The notes: generated by a model not told the origin, from the letters alone. A DNA stretch of 64,000 bases from Phycicoccus jejuensis (GCF_000720925.1 NZ_JOEE01000007.1:62001-126000); one strand, 5' to 3'. Counted from the stretch's first letter, positions 43,688 through 52,726 are shown. Program-made: numbers and translations.

Positions 43688-45421
43688 ATGCCGACGCACC
43701 CCTCCCCCTGGTCGTACGGCGTGCGACCCGACGACCTGCCGCCCACCGGCGCCGACCGCCTCCTCGTCTGGCTCGCACGCCGCCAGTGGCGCACCCTCGT
43801 CGCGGGCGCTTGCTTCGGCATCCCGTGGATGCTCTCCGTCGCGCTCGTGCCGGCCGCCGTCGGCCGCGCCGTCGACGACGGCATCGTCGCGCGCGACGGC
43901 CGAGCCCTCGTCCTCTGGTCGCTCGCGGTCGTCGGCCTCGGCCTCGTCTCCGCCGCGGCCGGCAACGGGCGCCACCTCTTCGCGGTCCGCAACTGGCTGA
44001 CCGCCGCCTTCCGGGCGGGCACCGTCGCCGACCTCGCCGTCCGCCGCGCCGGACCGGCGCTGACCCGCCGGATGCCCGCCGGCGAGGTGCTGGCCAGCTT
44101 CACGAGCGACTTCGGCCGGATGGGCCACAGCTTCGACGTCTTCGCGCGCTTCATGGGGGCCGTCGTGTCGTTCGTCGTCGTCGCGGTCATCCTCCTGCGC
44201 GGCTCCGTCCTGCTCGGGCTCATCATGCTCGTCGGGGGCCCGCTGCTCGTCGCGTCGCTCGCGTTCGTCATGAAGCCGCTCCAGCGCCGCCAGACCGCCC
44301 AGCGCGAGGAGGCCGGCCGGCTCACCGCGCTCGGCGCCGACACCGTCTCCGGGCTGCGGGTGCTGCGCGGCATCGGCGGCGAGGACACCTTCCTCGAGCG
44401 CTACCGGAGCCAGTCGCAGACCGTGCGCCGGGCCGGTGTCCGGGTCGCCGGCACCCAGGCGACCCTCGACGCCGCCCAGGTCCTGCTGCCCGGCATCTTC
44501 GTCCTCGTCGTCACCGGGGTCGGCGCGCACCTCGCCGTCGACGGCCGGATCAGCGCCGGGCAGCTCGTCGCCTACTACGGCTACACCGCCTTCCTCACCA
44601 TCCCGCTGCAGACCGCCGTCGAGATGGCCGACAAGCTCATCACGACGCGCGTGGCCGCACGACGCATCTCGCGCATCCTCGCCGTCGAGCCCGACCACCC
44701 GGTCGGACCGGCCGGGCCGGCCGGGCCGGCCTCCGGCGCAACGGTTCCGGCCGGCCCGCTCGTCGACCCCGCCTCGGGCGTCGTCGTCGAGCCCGGTCGC
44801 CTGACGGCCCTTGTCGCCGCCCGTCCCGAAGACACCGCCGCCGTCGCGGCCCGGCTCGGGCGGACCGTCGCGGGCCGGCACGGCGTCACGTGGGGGGCCA
44901 CGGCCCTGGACGACCTCGCCGTGGCCGACGTGCGCCGGCTCGTGCTCGTCTCGCAGCCCGACCCCCGCCTCTTCAGCGGTCCCCTGCGCGAGGCCCTCGG
45001 CGGCCCGGACGACGACGCCCGCCGGGTGGCGCTCGACGTCGCCGACGCGGCGGACGCCCTCGCGGCCGTCGAGGGCGGCCTCGACGGCGAGCTCGAGGAG
45101 CGGGGACGCTCGCTCTCCGGCGGGCAGCGCCAGCGCCTGGCCCTGGCCCGCGCCCTCCTGCGCGACCCGGAGGTGCTCGTCCTCGTCGAGCCGACGAGCG
45201 CGGTCGACGCGCACACCGAGGCCCGCATCGCCGAGCGGCTCGCGGCGCACCGCGCCGGCCGCACGACCGTCGTCGTCACCGCCAGCCCGCTCCTGCTCGA
45301 CCGGGCCGACGTCGTCCACCTCGTCGAGGACGGCGAGGTCGTCGCGACCGGCACCCACCGACAGCTCTCGCGGGAGTGCCCGGCCTACCGGTCGGTCGTC
45401 GTCCGCGGCGAGGAGGACTGA
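43688..45421 (+). CDS. Heterodimeric ABC exporter subunit with degenerate ATP site
   Basis: About 577 residues: a six-helix exporter domain to ~320, then a nucleotide-binding domain. The signature LSGGQRQRLALARALL (~476) is intact, but Walker A is gone (VAARPEDTAAVAARLG near 376 instead of GxxGxGKST), Walker B reads VLVLVEPTSAVD with Val in place of Asp, and the H-loop has VTASPLLL instead of AHRL. So it cannot bind ATP in its own Walker site but offers its signature to the partner. ATG 43688 preferred over GTG 43676, which lies in the -10 box. TGATG overlap with the partner gene. Confidence 0.92.
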   Translation: MPTHPSPWSYGVRPDDLPPTGADRLLVWLARRQWRTLVAGACFGIPWMLSVALVPAAVGRAVDDGIVARDGRALVLWSLAVVGLGLVSAAAGNGRHLFAVRNWLTAAFRAGTVADLAVRRAGPALTRRMPAGEVLASFTSDFGRMGHSFDVFARFMGAVVSFVVVAVILLRGSVLLGLIMLVGGPLLVASLAFVMKPLQRRQTAQREEAGRLTALGADTVSGLRVLRGIGGEDTFLERYRSQSQTVRRAGVRVAGTQATLDAAQVLLPGIFVLVVTGVGAHLAVDGRISAGQLVAYYGYTAFLTIPLQTAVEMADKLITTRVAARRISRILAVEPDHPVGPAGPAGPASGATVPAGPLVDPASGVVVEPGRLTALVAARPEDTAAVAARLGRTVAGRHGVTWGATALDDLAVADVRRLVLVSQPDPRLFSGPLREALGGPDDDARRVALDVADAADALAAVEGGLDGELEERGRSLSGGQRQRLALARALLRDPEVLVLVEPTSAVDAHTEARIAERLAAHRAGRTTVVVTASPLLLDRADVVHLVEDGEVVATGTHRQLSRECPAYRSVVVRGEED

Positions 45422-47196
45422 TGTCGCCCCTGCGCGGGAACACCGACCACGCGCGCCGGACCCTGCCCATCGCGGCCGGGCCGGTCGTGCGCGCCCACGT
45501 GCGCGTCCTCCTGCGCGAGCACCGGGGGGCGCTCGGCCTCGTGCTGCTCTGGCACCTGATGGCCGCCGTCGTCGGCCTCGCAGCGCCCTGGGTCGTCGGT
45601 CAGGTCGTCGGGCTCGTGACGACCGGTCGGGCGAGCATCGACAGCATCGACGTGCTCGTCGGCCTGCTCGCCGCCGCCCTGGTCGCCCAGACCGCGACGA
45701 CGTGGGTGGCGCGGCGCAGCTCGTTCGTCCTCTCCGAGCAGGTCTTCGCCCGGCTGCGCGAGGACTTCGTCGCCTCGGCGGTGCGCCTGCCCCTCTCGAC
45801 CGTCGAGCGGGCCGGCACCGGCGACCTGCTCGCCCGCACGACGAACGACGTCGACGCCATCAGCTACGTCATCCGCTTCGGCGTGCCGACGATGGTCGTG
45901 TCGGTGACGACGGTGCTCGTGACCGGCGTGGCGACCGTCGTGGCGTCACCGCTGGCGGCCCTGCCGCTGCTGCTGACGCCCCTGGTGTGGTTCCTCCCGA
46001 CCCGCCGCTACCTGCGCCTCGCGGGGCCCGGCTACCTCTGGGAGCACGCCTCGTACGCGCGCCTCAACGGCGTCGCGGCCGAGACCGTCGAGGGCGCCGC
46101 GACGGTCGACGCCCTCGGGCTCCAGGCCGAGCGCGGGGCGCGCTTCGACGAGGCGCTCGCCGAGGCGCACGATGCCGAGCGCTACACGATCGGGCTGCGC
46201 CTGCGCTGGTTCCCGTGGCTCGAGGTCGGCTTCTTCGCGCCCGTCGCCGGCGCGCTGCTCTGGGGTGGCTGGCTCGCGTGGGAGGGCGTCGTCCCGGTCG
46301 CCACCGCGACCGCGGTCGTCCTCTACGTCCAGCGGCTGCTCGACCCGCTCGGCGAGCTCATCGAGCTGCTCGACGAGATCCAGTTCGCCGCGACGTCGAT
46401 GTCGCGCATCCTCGGCGTCGGCGAGGTCCCGGCCGACCGGGTCGCCACCGGCGCGACCCCGGACGGCGAGGACCTGTCGGTCGAGCACGTCCGGTACGCC
46501 TACCGCGAGGGGCAGGACGTCCTCCACGGCGTCTCGCTCGACCTGCGCCCCGGGGAGCGGCTGGCCGTCGTCGGCCCGTCCGGCGCCGGCAAGTCGACGC
46601 TCGGGCGGCTTCTCGCGGGCGTCGACGGCCCGCGCACCGGGCGCATCACGGTCGGCGGCGTGCCCCTCGTCGACCTCGAGCTCGACGCCCTGCGCGGCGA
46701 GGTCGCCCTCGTCACGCAGGAGCACCACGTGTTCGTCGGGACGCTGGCCGAGAACCTGCGCCTGCCCCGGCCGGCGGCGGACGACGCCGAGCTGCGCGCC
46801 GCGCTCGCCGCCGTCGACGCCCTCGACTGGGCGCAGGCCCTCCCCGAGGGGCTCGCGACCCGTGTCGGCTCCGGCGGGCACCCGCTGACCGAGACGCAGG
46901 CCCAGCAGGTGGCCCTCGCCCGGCTGGTCCTCGCCGACCCGCACACGCTCGTCCTCGACGAGGCGACCTCGCTGCTCGACCCGCGCGCGGCGCGCCACCT
47001 CGAGCGCTCGCTCGGCGCGGTGCTCACCGGCCGGACCGTCGTCGCCATCGCCCACCGGCTGCACACGGCGCACGACGCCGACCGGGTGGCGGTCGTCGAC
47101 GACGGACGGGTCCGCGAGCTCGGCACGCACGACGAGCTCGTGGCGGCCGACGGCGACTACGCGGCCCTGTGGCGCTCCTGGCGCGACGAGGGCTGA
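45421..47196 (+). CDS. Heterodimeric ABC exporter subunit with intact Walker motifs
   Basis: The 591-residue product has a six-helix exporter domain and a nucleotide-binding domain with Walker A GPSGAGKST (~385), Walker B TLVLDEATSLLD (~510) and H-loop AIAHRLHT. Its signature, however, is LTETQAQQVALARLVL instead of LSGGQ. With the overlapping first subunit it builds one proper ATP site (this Walker A plus partner LSGGQ) and one dead site. Such asymmetric pairs export lipids, drugs or peptides; the substrate is unknown. It ends at a small hairpin shared with the convergent DedA gene. Confidence 0.92.
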   Translation: MSPLRGNTDHARRTLPIAAGPVVRAHVRVLLREHRGALGLVLLWHLMAAVVGLAAPWVVGQVVGLVTTGRASIDSIDVLVGLLAAALVAQTATTWVARRSSFVLSEQVFARLREDFVASAVRLPLSTVERAGTGDLLARTTNDVDAISYVIRFGVPTMVVSVTTVLVTGVATVVASPLAALPLLLTPLVWFLPTRRYLRLAGPGYLWEHASYARLNGVAAETVEGAATVDALGLQAERGARFDEALAEAHDAERYTIGLRLRWFPWLEVGFFAPVAGALLWGGWLAWEGVVPVATATAVVLYVQRLLDPLGELIELLDEIQFAATSMSRILGVGEVPADRVATGATPDGEDLSVEHVRYAYREGQDVLHGVSLDLRPGERLAVVGPSGAGKSTLGRLLAGVDGPRTGRITVGGVPLVDLELDALRGEVALVTQEHHVFVGTLAENLRLPRPAADDAELRAALAAVDALDWAQALPEGLATRVGSGGHPLTETQAQQVALARLVLADPHTLVLDEATSLLDPRAARHLERSLGAVLTGRTVVAIAHRLHTAHDADRVAVVDDGRVRELGTHDELVAADGDYAALWRSWRDEG

Positions 47197-47210
47197 GCGC
47201 GGCGGCTCAG
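47193..47210. terminator. Small hairpin across two convergent stop codons
   Basis: CTGAGC (47193-47198) and GCTCAG (47205-47210) pair; the TGA of the ABC subunit and the TGA of the DedA gene both lie in the arms, with 10 bases between the genes. Confidence 0.35.
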
Positions 47211-47911
47211 TCGCGGGCGGACGCGGGCTCCGGCGCCTCGTCGTCGTCGGTCCGCGGCTGGTAGCGCGGGTGGAAGTGCGCGGGCTCCTCGCCCGCCTCG
47301 ACGGCCCGCCGCTGGCGCACCCGGCGCACGACGAGCCAGACGAGCACGAGCAGGAGGACGGCGACGACGCCGCGGCTCACCGGCGAGACGTACTGCTCGA
47401 CGACGTCGTAGTTCTCCTGGAGGCGGAAGCCGAGAGCGATGAAGGCGGCGTTCCAGATGCCGCTGCCCAGCGCGGTGAGGGCGAGGAAGCGCGGCAGGGG
47501 CATCTGGTCCATCCCGGCGGGGACCGACACGACGGACCGGATGAACGGGATGAACCGGCCGACGAGGACGACGACCGAGCCGTGCTTGTCGAAGAACCGG
47601 AAGCCGCGGTCGAGGTCCTTCTGCCCGAAGAGGAGGAACCAGCGCTTGCCGGCCAGCTGGTAGAGCCGCTCGTAGCTGAGGGCGTAGCCGACCCAGTAGA
47701 GGACCGCGGCGCCGAGGAGCGAGCCGATCGTCGCGCACACCCAGGCCAGCGGCGCGTTGAGCCGGCCGTCGGCCGCGGCGAACCCGGCGAACGGCAGGAT
47801 CACCTCCGACGGGATGGGCGGCAGGATCGTCTCGAGGGCGATGAGCCCGCCGACCCCGACCTCGCCGACGGACCCGATGATGTCGACGACCGGACCGGTG
47901 ATGCTCTCCAC
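47207..47911 (-). CDS. DedA-family membrane protein
   Basis: The 234-residue product has the DedA core: LIALETILPPIPSEVILPFAG near residue 25, GAAVLYWVGYALSYERLYQL, FDKHGSVVVLVGRFIPFIRS near 115 (the conserved GRFxPxxR), PAGMDQMPLPRFLALTALGS then WNAAFIALGF. DedA proteins take part in lipid-carrier recycling and membrane homeostasis (the UptA subgroup flips undecaprenyl phosphate). C-terminal tail is hydrophilic. Leaderless GTG start with TAGCGT 7 bases upstream. Confidence 0.93.
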   Translation of the reverse strand: MESITGPVVDIIGSVGEVGVGGLIALETILPPIPSEVILPFAGFAAADGRLNAPLAWVCATIGSLLGAAVLYWVGYALSYERLYQLAGKRWFLLFGQKDLDRGFRFFDKHGSVVVLVGRFIPFIRSVVSVPAGMDQMPLPRFLALTALGSGIWNAAFIALGFRLQENYDVVEQYVSPVSRGVVAVLLLVLVWLVVRRVRQRRAVEAGEEPAHFHPRYQPRTDDDEAPEPASARD

Positions 47912-47918
47912 GGGGACA

Positions 47919-47924
47919 ACGCTA
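47919..47924 (-). promoter_or_regulatory. Leaderless -10 box TAGCGT
   Basis: TAGCGT on the minus strand ends 7 bases before the DedA GTG. Confidence 0.55.
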
Positions 47925-47989
47925 CGGGAGGTCGACGGCCCCGTCGGACGCCGCGACGCGCTCCGGTCGGTGGCGGACGGTGGCGGCCG

Positions 47990-48304
47990 TCAGCCGGCGA
48001 GGGTCAGCACGACCCGGACGGCACCGCCCTCGGCCAGCCCTTCGGCGGCCCGGACGGCCTTCTTGACGGGCAGGACGTAGGCGGCCTGCTCGGCCGAGGG
48101 GAAGAGGCTCGTCAGCCAGGTGGTGCGACCGACCCGCACGCGCACCCGGACCGACCCGAAGCCGCCGGTCGCGTCGCCGACCGCCTCGTCGACCTCGTCG
48201 CTGACCTGCGCCGGCACCGTGACGAAGTGCCACGAGCCGTCGCGCCACCGCCACAGCGTCGCCTCGAAGGACCAGGTCCGCTCGTCCACCACGACGGCCA
48301 TCAT
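47990..48304 (-). CDS. DUF1905 domain protein
   Basis: The 104-residue product is a single DUF1905 domain: FEATLWRWRDGSWHFVTVPA at the start, then DEVDEAV, FGSVRVRVRVGRTTWLTSLF and YVLPVKKAVRAAEGL. It is a small beta-barrel of unknown function; in other bacteria it is sometimes fused to YdeI-type domains. Start at either of two adjacent ATGs (48304/48301). Confidence 0.88.
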   Translation of the reverse strand: MMAVVVDERTWSFEATLWRWRDGSWHFVTVPAQVSDEVDEAVGDATGGFGSVRVRVRVGRTTWLTSLFPSAEQAAYVLPVKKAVRAAEGLAEGGAVRVVLTLAG

Positions 48305-48345
48305 GGCGCGGCCCACCGACGACGGGGCGTGGCCGGAGCCCGGCC

Positions 48346-48543
48346 TCAGCGCGAGGGTGCCTCGTGGACCACCGACGGGCCGGCGGTCGGCAGGTCCCCC
48401 GCACCCGCGGGCGTGGCGAGGAGCAGGACCGACACGGCGCTCGTCGCGGCGATGGCGGCGACGAGGCGCGCTCCGAGCGGGCCGACGCAACGGCGCTCGC
48501 CGTACGCACCGGGGGTGGCCCGGTGGTGCGGGGGCTGGAACAC
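48346..48543 (-). CDS. Small secreted or membrane-anchored protein, unknown
   Basis: A 65-residue reading frame from GTG 48543 with a strong GGAGG six bases upstream. A basic stretch (HHRATPGAYGERRC) precedes a hydrophobic segment (LVAAIAATSAVSVLLLATPA) and a plausible signal-peptidase site AGA-GD, leaving ~17 exported residues (LPTAGPSVVHEAPSR). No relatives recognised. Its placement between two minus-strand genes and the RBS support it; its short length keeps confidence moderate. Confidence 0.45.
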   Translation of the reverse strand: MFQPPHHRATPGAYGERRCVGPLGARLVAAIAATSAVSVLLLATPAGAGDLPTAGPSVVHEAPSR

Positions 48544-48656
48544 GACGACCTCCGAGGACGGACGGCTGGGTCCCGCCACGGTAGGGCCGGGCAGCGGGCG
48601 GGCGCGCGCCGTGCGCCCGCAGGACGGACGATCAGCCGTGGGGACCGGCCGTTCGG

Positions 48657-50408
48657 TCAGCCCGCCACCCGAACGGGTGCCCCGACGGTGGCGGAACGGC
48701 CGCGGCGCGGCGCCTTGACGGCGGCGTCGGCGAGCAGCTCGACCTGGCTCGGACGACGGTCCGGCTCCCCCGCCGCCGGCCACGCGGACATCGCGAGCTC
48801 GGCCTGCGCGGTGATGGTCAGGGACGGGTTGACCCCGAGGTTCGCCGAGACCGCCGAGCCGTCGAGCACCGAGACGCCGGGATGGCCCCAGACGCGCTGG
48901 TGCCGGTCGAGCACCCCGGTCTCCGGCGAGCCGCCGATGGGGACGCCGCCGAGGAAGTGCGCGGTCATCGGGACGTCGAGGACCTCGGGCCACGAGCCGC
49001 CGGCCACCGTGTACTCCCCTGTCGCGGAGGCAATCCGGCCGGCCAGCGCCTCCATCGCCCGGTGCCCCTGCGGGATGTAGGCTGGGTTCGGCTCGCCGTG
49101 CCCCTGCTGCGAGGTGAGGACCCGGCGCCCGAGCCGCCGGCGCAGCGAGACACGGATCGAGTTGTCGCGGCTCTGCATGACGAGGCCGACGACCATCCGC
49201 TCGCTCCACCGCCGCGCCGTCGGCTGCATCCGGAGGAGCGGGCGCGGGTCGCGCGCGACCATCCGCACGAACTCACGCCAGCGCGGGCGGCCCGTGCCGC
49301 CGGGGACGGCGAGGGTCGCGAGGAGGCCCATCGCGTTGGAGCCGACGCCGTAGCGGCAGTTCTCGACGTGCGTGTCGGCGTCGACGTGGAAGCTCGTCGT
49401 GATGGCGACGCCGCGGGTCAGGTCGACGTCGCGGGGCGCGTGCTGCGTCATCGCGCCGACGAGCGCCTCGGAGTTGGTGCGCGTCAGGTGGCCGAGTCGC
49501 GGTGAGAGGGAGGGCAGCTCGCCCTCGTCGCGCATGGCGTGCAGCAGAGTCTGCGTGCCCCACGTCCCCGCGGCGACGACGACGCGCCGGGCCGTGACGA
49601 CCTGCCGGTCGCGGCCGGCCAGCGGTCCGGTGCGCTCGTGGAGGACGCGGTACAGGGGCTCGCCGTCGCCGGCGTCGGAGCCCGGCACCGGCCCGAGGCG
49701 CGTGACGGTGCGCATCGGCCGGATCTCGACCCCGAGCCGCTCGGCGAGCGCGAGGTAGTTCTTCACCAACGTGTTCTTCGCGCCGACCCGGCAGCCGACC
49801 ATGCAGTTGCCGCACTCGGTGCATCCGGTGCGGCGCGGGCCCGCACCGCCGAAGAAGGGATCGTCGACCGTCTCGCCGGGCTTGCCGAAGTAGACGCCGA
49901 CCGGGGTGTGCCGGAACGTGTCCGCGACGCCGAGGTCCTCGGCGGCGCCGCGCATCGCCCGCTCTACGGGGCCGTCGCAGCGGTTGGTGACGACGCCCAG
50001 CATCCGGCTCGCGGTGTCGTAGTGCGGCGCGAGCTCGGCCTCCCAGTCGGCGAGGTCGCGCCACTGCGGGTCGCGGTAGAACGCCGACGGTGGGCGGTAG
50101 AGGGTGTTCGCGTAGTTGAGCGACCCGCCGCCGACCCCGGCCCCGGCGAGGACGACGACGTCGGGCAGCCGGTGGATGCGCTGGACGCCGTAGCAGCCCA
50201 GGCGCGGCGCCCAGAGGAAGCGGCGCAGGTCCCAGGAGGTGCGGGCGAAGTCCTCGTCCTCGAAGCGCCGGCCGGCCTCGAGCACGAGCACCCGGTACCC
50301 CTTTTCGGCGGCCCGCAGCGCGGCGACCGAGCCGCCGAACCCCGACCCGATGACGACGACGTCGACGTCCGGCTCCGCGCCCGGCTCCGCACCCTCGGAC
50401 GTGCTCAC
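48657..50408 (-). CDS. GMC-family FAD oxidoreductase (cholesterol oxidase-like)
   Basis: About 583 residues from GTG 50408. VDVVVIGSGFGGSVAALRAAEKG is the FAD-binding loop; VVLAGAGVGGGSLNYANTLY, VVVAAGTWGTQTLL and the C-terminal SVLDGSAVSANLGVNPSLTITAQAE-type end (with the family Asn) place it with cholesterol-oxidase-like GMC enzymes. A GCTECGNCMVGCRVGAKNTL insert at ~residue 172 has four cysteines spaced CxxCxxCxxxC, the pattern of a 4Fe-4S site. It likely oxidises a sterol-like or long-chain alcohol. The GTGA overlap with an aldehyde dehydrogenase suggests a two-step alcohol to acid conversion. Confidence 0.9.
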   Translation of the reverse strand: MSTSEGAEPGAEPDVDVVVIGSGFGGSVAALRAAEKGYRVLVLEAGRRFEDEDFARTSWDLRRFLWAPRLGCYGVQRIHRLPDVVVLAGAGVGGGSLNYANTLYRPPSAFYRDPQWRDLADWEAELAPHYDTASRMLGVVTNRCDGPVERAMRGAAEDLGVADTFRHTPVGVYFGKPGETVDDPFFGGAGPRRTGCTECGNCMVGCRVGAKNTLVKNYLALAERLGVEIRPMRTVTRLGPVPGSDAGDGEPLYRVLHERTGPLAGRDRQVVTARRVVVAAGTWGTQTLLHAMRDEGELPSLSPRLGHLTRTNSEALVGAMTQHAPRDVDLTRGVAITTSFHVDADTHVENCRYGVGSNAMGLLATLAVPGGTGRPRWREFVRMVARDPRPLLRMQPTARRWSERMVVGLVMQSRDNSIRVSLRRRLGRRVLTSQQGHGEPNPAYIPQGHRAMEALAGRIASATGEYTVAGGSWPEVLDVPMTAHFLGGVPIGGSPETGVLDRHQRVWGHPGVSVLDGSAVSANLGVNPSLTITAQAELAMSAWPAAGEPDRRPSQVELLADAAVKAPRRGRSATVGAPVRVAG

Positions 50409-51985
50409 GGCAGCCTCGCCGCGCGCATCGCCCGGAGCGCCCCGGTCAGGGCGGAGGCGTAGCGGGCGCCGCGCAGCCCCGGGAGGTCCGCGACGTTGAC
50501 GAGCCCCTGGACGGTGACGTTCTGCGCCTCCGTGTACTTGAGGATGCCCTCGCGCCCGTGCCGGCGGCCGAGCCCGGAGGCCTTCATCCCGCCCATCGGC
50601 GAGCCGATGCTCCCCCACGCCGCGGCGTAGCCCTCGTTGACGTTGACCGTGCCGGCCTGGATGCGCGCGGCGAGCGCGCGGCCGCGGCGCACGTCACGCG
50701 TCCAGACCGAGGCGTTGAGGCCGTACTCGGTGTCGTTGGCCAGGGCGACGGCGGCGTCGTCGTCGGCGACCCGGTAGAGCGAGACGACCGGCCCGAAGGT
50801 CTCCTCGTCGCGGCAGGCCATCGCGGAGGTCACGCCGGCGAGGACCGTGGGCTCGACGACGTACGGCCCGATCTCGGGGCGTGGCCGGCCGCCGGCGAGC
50901 ACCGTGGCGCCCTTGGCGACGGCGTCGTCGACGTGCCCGAGCACGCGCTCGAGCTGCGCCGGCCCGACGAGGCTGCCCATGTCGGCGTCCCAGTCGAGGG
51001 CGGTCGAGAGCCGCAGGCCCGCGACGGCCTCGAGGAAGCGGCCGACGAACTCGTCGGCGACGGCCTCGTGGACGAGGAGCCGCTCGGCGCTGACGCACAG
51101 CTGGCCGGCGGAGGCGAAGCAGGCGCGCAGCACGCCGGGCACGGCGCGGCGCAGGTCGGCGTCGTCGGCGACGTAGACGGCGTTCTTGCCGCCGAGCTCG
51201 AGGCTCGCGCCCACGAGGCGGCGACCGGCCGCGGCGGCGACCTCGCGGCCGGTGGCCGTCGAGCCGGTGAAGCAGACGTAGTCGGTCTGGGCCACGACGG
51301 CGCGGCCGGTCTCGCCGGGGCCGAGGACGACCTGGACGAGGTCGTCGGGGAAGCCGGCCTCGACCATGAGGGCGACGGCGGCGAGCGCCGTGAGCGTGCC
51401 CTGCGGGTCGGGCCGCAGGACGACGGCGTTGCCGGCGAGCAGCGCCGGCAGGGCGTCGGTCACCGCGAGGCTCAGCGGGTAGTTCCACGGCGAGACGATG
51501 CCGACGACGCCCTTGGCCCGGTGGTGCTCCGTACTCCGGGTCAGCAGCGGGAAGACGCCGAGGTGACGCTGCGGTGCGAGGTGGCCGGGGCCGCGGCGCG
51601 CGTAGTGCCGGCAGACGATCGCGACGTCGGCGACCTCCTCGAAGGCGTGGCTGCGCGCCTTGCCGGACTCGAGCTGCACGAGGTCGAGCAGCTCGGTGCG
51701 TCGTTCGAGCACGAGGTCGTGCAGGGCGAGGAGAAGCCGGGAGCGCTGCGCGAGCGGCACGCCGGCCCAGCGGCGCTGCGCGGCGCGTGCCCGGGCCACG
51801 GCGACGGTGACGTCGGCGGCGGTCGAGGTCGGCAGCGTCGCGAGCGGCGCGCCGGTCATCGGGGTGTGCGTCGTCAGCGGCTCCCCCGAGGCGACGACGC
51901 GCGCGGTGAGGGCGCGCACCCGCGCCGGGTCGACCGCGTAGGTGGCGCGGGGGTCGGTCTCCGGGTCCACGATGACGTCGGGCAT
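50405..51985 (-). CDS. Aldehyde dehydrogenase, succinic-semialdehyde type
   Basis: The 526-residue product has ALDH hallmarks: VVGIVSPWNYPLSLAVTDAL, CFTGSTATGREVAAAAG (NAD loop), LELGGKNAVYVADDADL with the general-base Glu, catalytic Cys in FASAGQLCVSAERL, and DEETFGPVVSLYRV. Closest in style to the GabD2-like succinic semialdehyde dehydrogenases of actinobacteria, but the next gene in the operon is a GMC alcohol oxidase, so a longer-chain aldehyde substrate is as likely. Start ATG 51985 is leaderless. Confidence 0.9.
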   Translation of the reverse strand: MPDVIVDPETDPRATYAVDPARVRALTARVVASGEPLTTHTPMTGAPLATLPTSTAADVTVAVARARAAQRRWAGVPLAQRSRLLLALHDLVLERRTELLDLVQLESGKARSHAFEEVADVAIVCRHYARRGPGHLAPQRHLGVFPLLTRSTEHHRAKGVVGIVSPWNYPLSLAVTDALPALLAGNAVVLRPDPQGTLTALAAVALMVEAGFPDDLVQVVLGPGETGRAVVAQTDYVCFTGSTATGREVAAAAGRRLVGASLELGGKNAVYVADDADLRRAVPGVLRACFASAGQLCVSAERLLVHEAVADEFVGRFLEAVAGLRLSTALDWDADMGSLVGPAQLERVLGHVDDAVAKGATVLAGGRPRPEIGPYVVEPTVLAGVTSAMACRDEETFGPVVSLYRVADDDAAVALANDTEYGLNASVWTRDVRRGRALAARIQAGTVNVNEGYAAAWGSIGSPMGGMKASGLGRRHGREGILKYTEAQNVTVQGLVNVADLPGLRGARYASALTGALRAMRAARLP

Positions 51986-51991
51986 TACCGC

Positions 51992-51997
51992 AGGGTA
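51992..51997 (-). promoter_or_regulatory. Leaderless -10 box TACCCT
   Basis: TACCCT on the minus strand ends 6 bases before the aldehyde dehydrogenase ATG. Confidence 0.55.
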
Positions 51998-52062
51998 ACC
52001 ACCGGCCGCGCCGCCGTCACCTGCTCCGGCGAAGCACCCGGTCAGGGGCGCCGCGGGCGCCC

Positions 52063-52090
52063 TCTCCCCGGGGGTGCGACCCCGGGGAGA
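52063..52090 (-). terminator. Hairpin terminator after the DUF305 gene
   Basis: TCTCCCCGGG (52063-52072) pairs with CCCGGGGAGA (52081-52090) around an 8-base loop, 16 bases past the DUF305 stop. Confidence 0.6.
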
Positions 52091-52105
52091 CGGGCCGGAC
52101 GGCGG

Positions 52106-52726
52106 TCAGGACGCGAGCATGGCCGTCATCTCGTCGATCTCGCGCTGCTGGGTCTCGATGACGGCGCCGGCGAGGTCGCGGGTGCCGGTGTGGCGGCCCG
52201 AGCGCAGGACGTCCTGAGCCATCTCGATGGCGCCCTCGTGGTGCTCGACCATCATCGTCAGCCAGCGCCGGTCGAACGCCGCGCCCTTCAGCGACGCGAG
52301 CTCGGCCATGTCGCTCTCGGACATCATCCCGGTCATCGAGTGGCCCATCGAGCCCATGCCGGAGGCGGAGCCGGCGCCCCAGGAGTAGAGCCAGCCGCGC
52401 ATCCGGTCGATCTCGGGCTGCTGCTCCTGCTCGATGCGCTGCGCGAGGTCGCGCAGGGCGGGGTCGTCGGAGCGGGAGGGGACGAGCTCGGCCATCTCGA
52501 GGGCCTGCTCGTGGTGCGGGACCATCATCATCGAGAACATCACGTCGGCCTGGTCGTGGTCGGCGGAGGGGTCGGCCATCGAGGTGGTGCCGCTCGTGGG
52601 GTGCATCGACCCCTGGTGCATCGGGCTGCCGGCGGTGGCGTCGTGGTCGCCGGAGCAGCCGGCGAGGGCGAGCGCGAGCACGGCGCCCGCGGCGGTGAGG
52701 GCGCGACTGCGCGTGGTGGTGGACAT
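52106..52726 (-). CDS. DUF305 lipoprotein
   Basis: The 206-residue precursor begins with a lipoprotein signal (AGAVLALALAGC, lipobox LAGC at ~24), then a His/Met-rich leader, and two copies of the DUF305 motif: MMVPHHEQALEMAELV and MMVEHHEGAIEMAQDVL. The paired HH motifs are thought to bind metal, and such proteins often sit with copper genes. It is exported and anchored outside. It is 53 bases downstream of the DUF6153 gene, probably the same operon. Confidence 0.9.
   Translation of the reverse strand: MSTTTRSRALTAAGAVLALALAGCSGDHDATAGSPMHQGSMHPTSGTTSMADPSADHDQADVMFSMMMVPHHEQALEMAELVPSRSDDPALRDLAQRIEQEQQPEIDRMRGWLYSWGAGSASGMGSMGHSMTGMMSESDMAELASLKGAAFDRRWLTMMVEHHEGAIEMAQDVLRSGRHTGTRDLAGAVIETQQREIDEMTAMLAS

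Noticed and set aside
51574..51810. Short plus-strand Arg-rich frames inside the aldehyde dehydrogenase
   Set aside because: Shadows of the dehydrogenase, which shows all ALDH motifs on the opposite strand.
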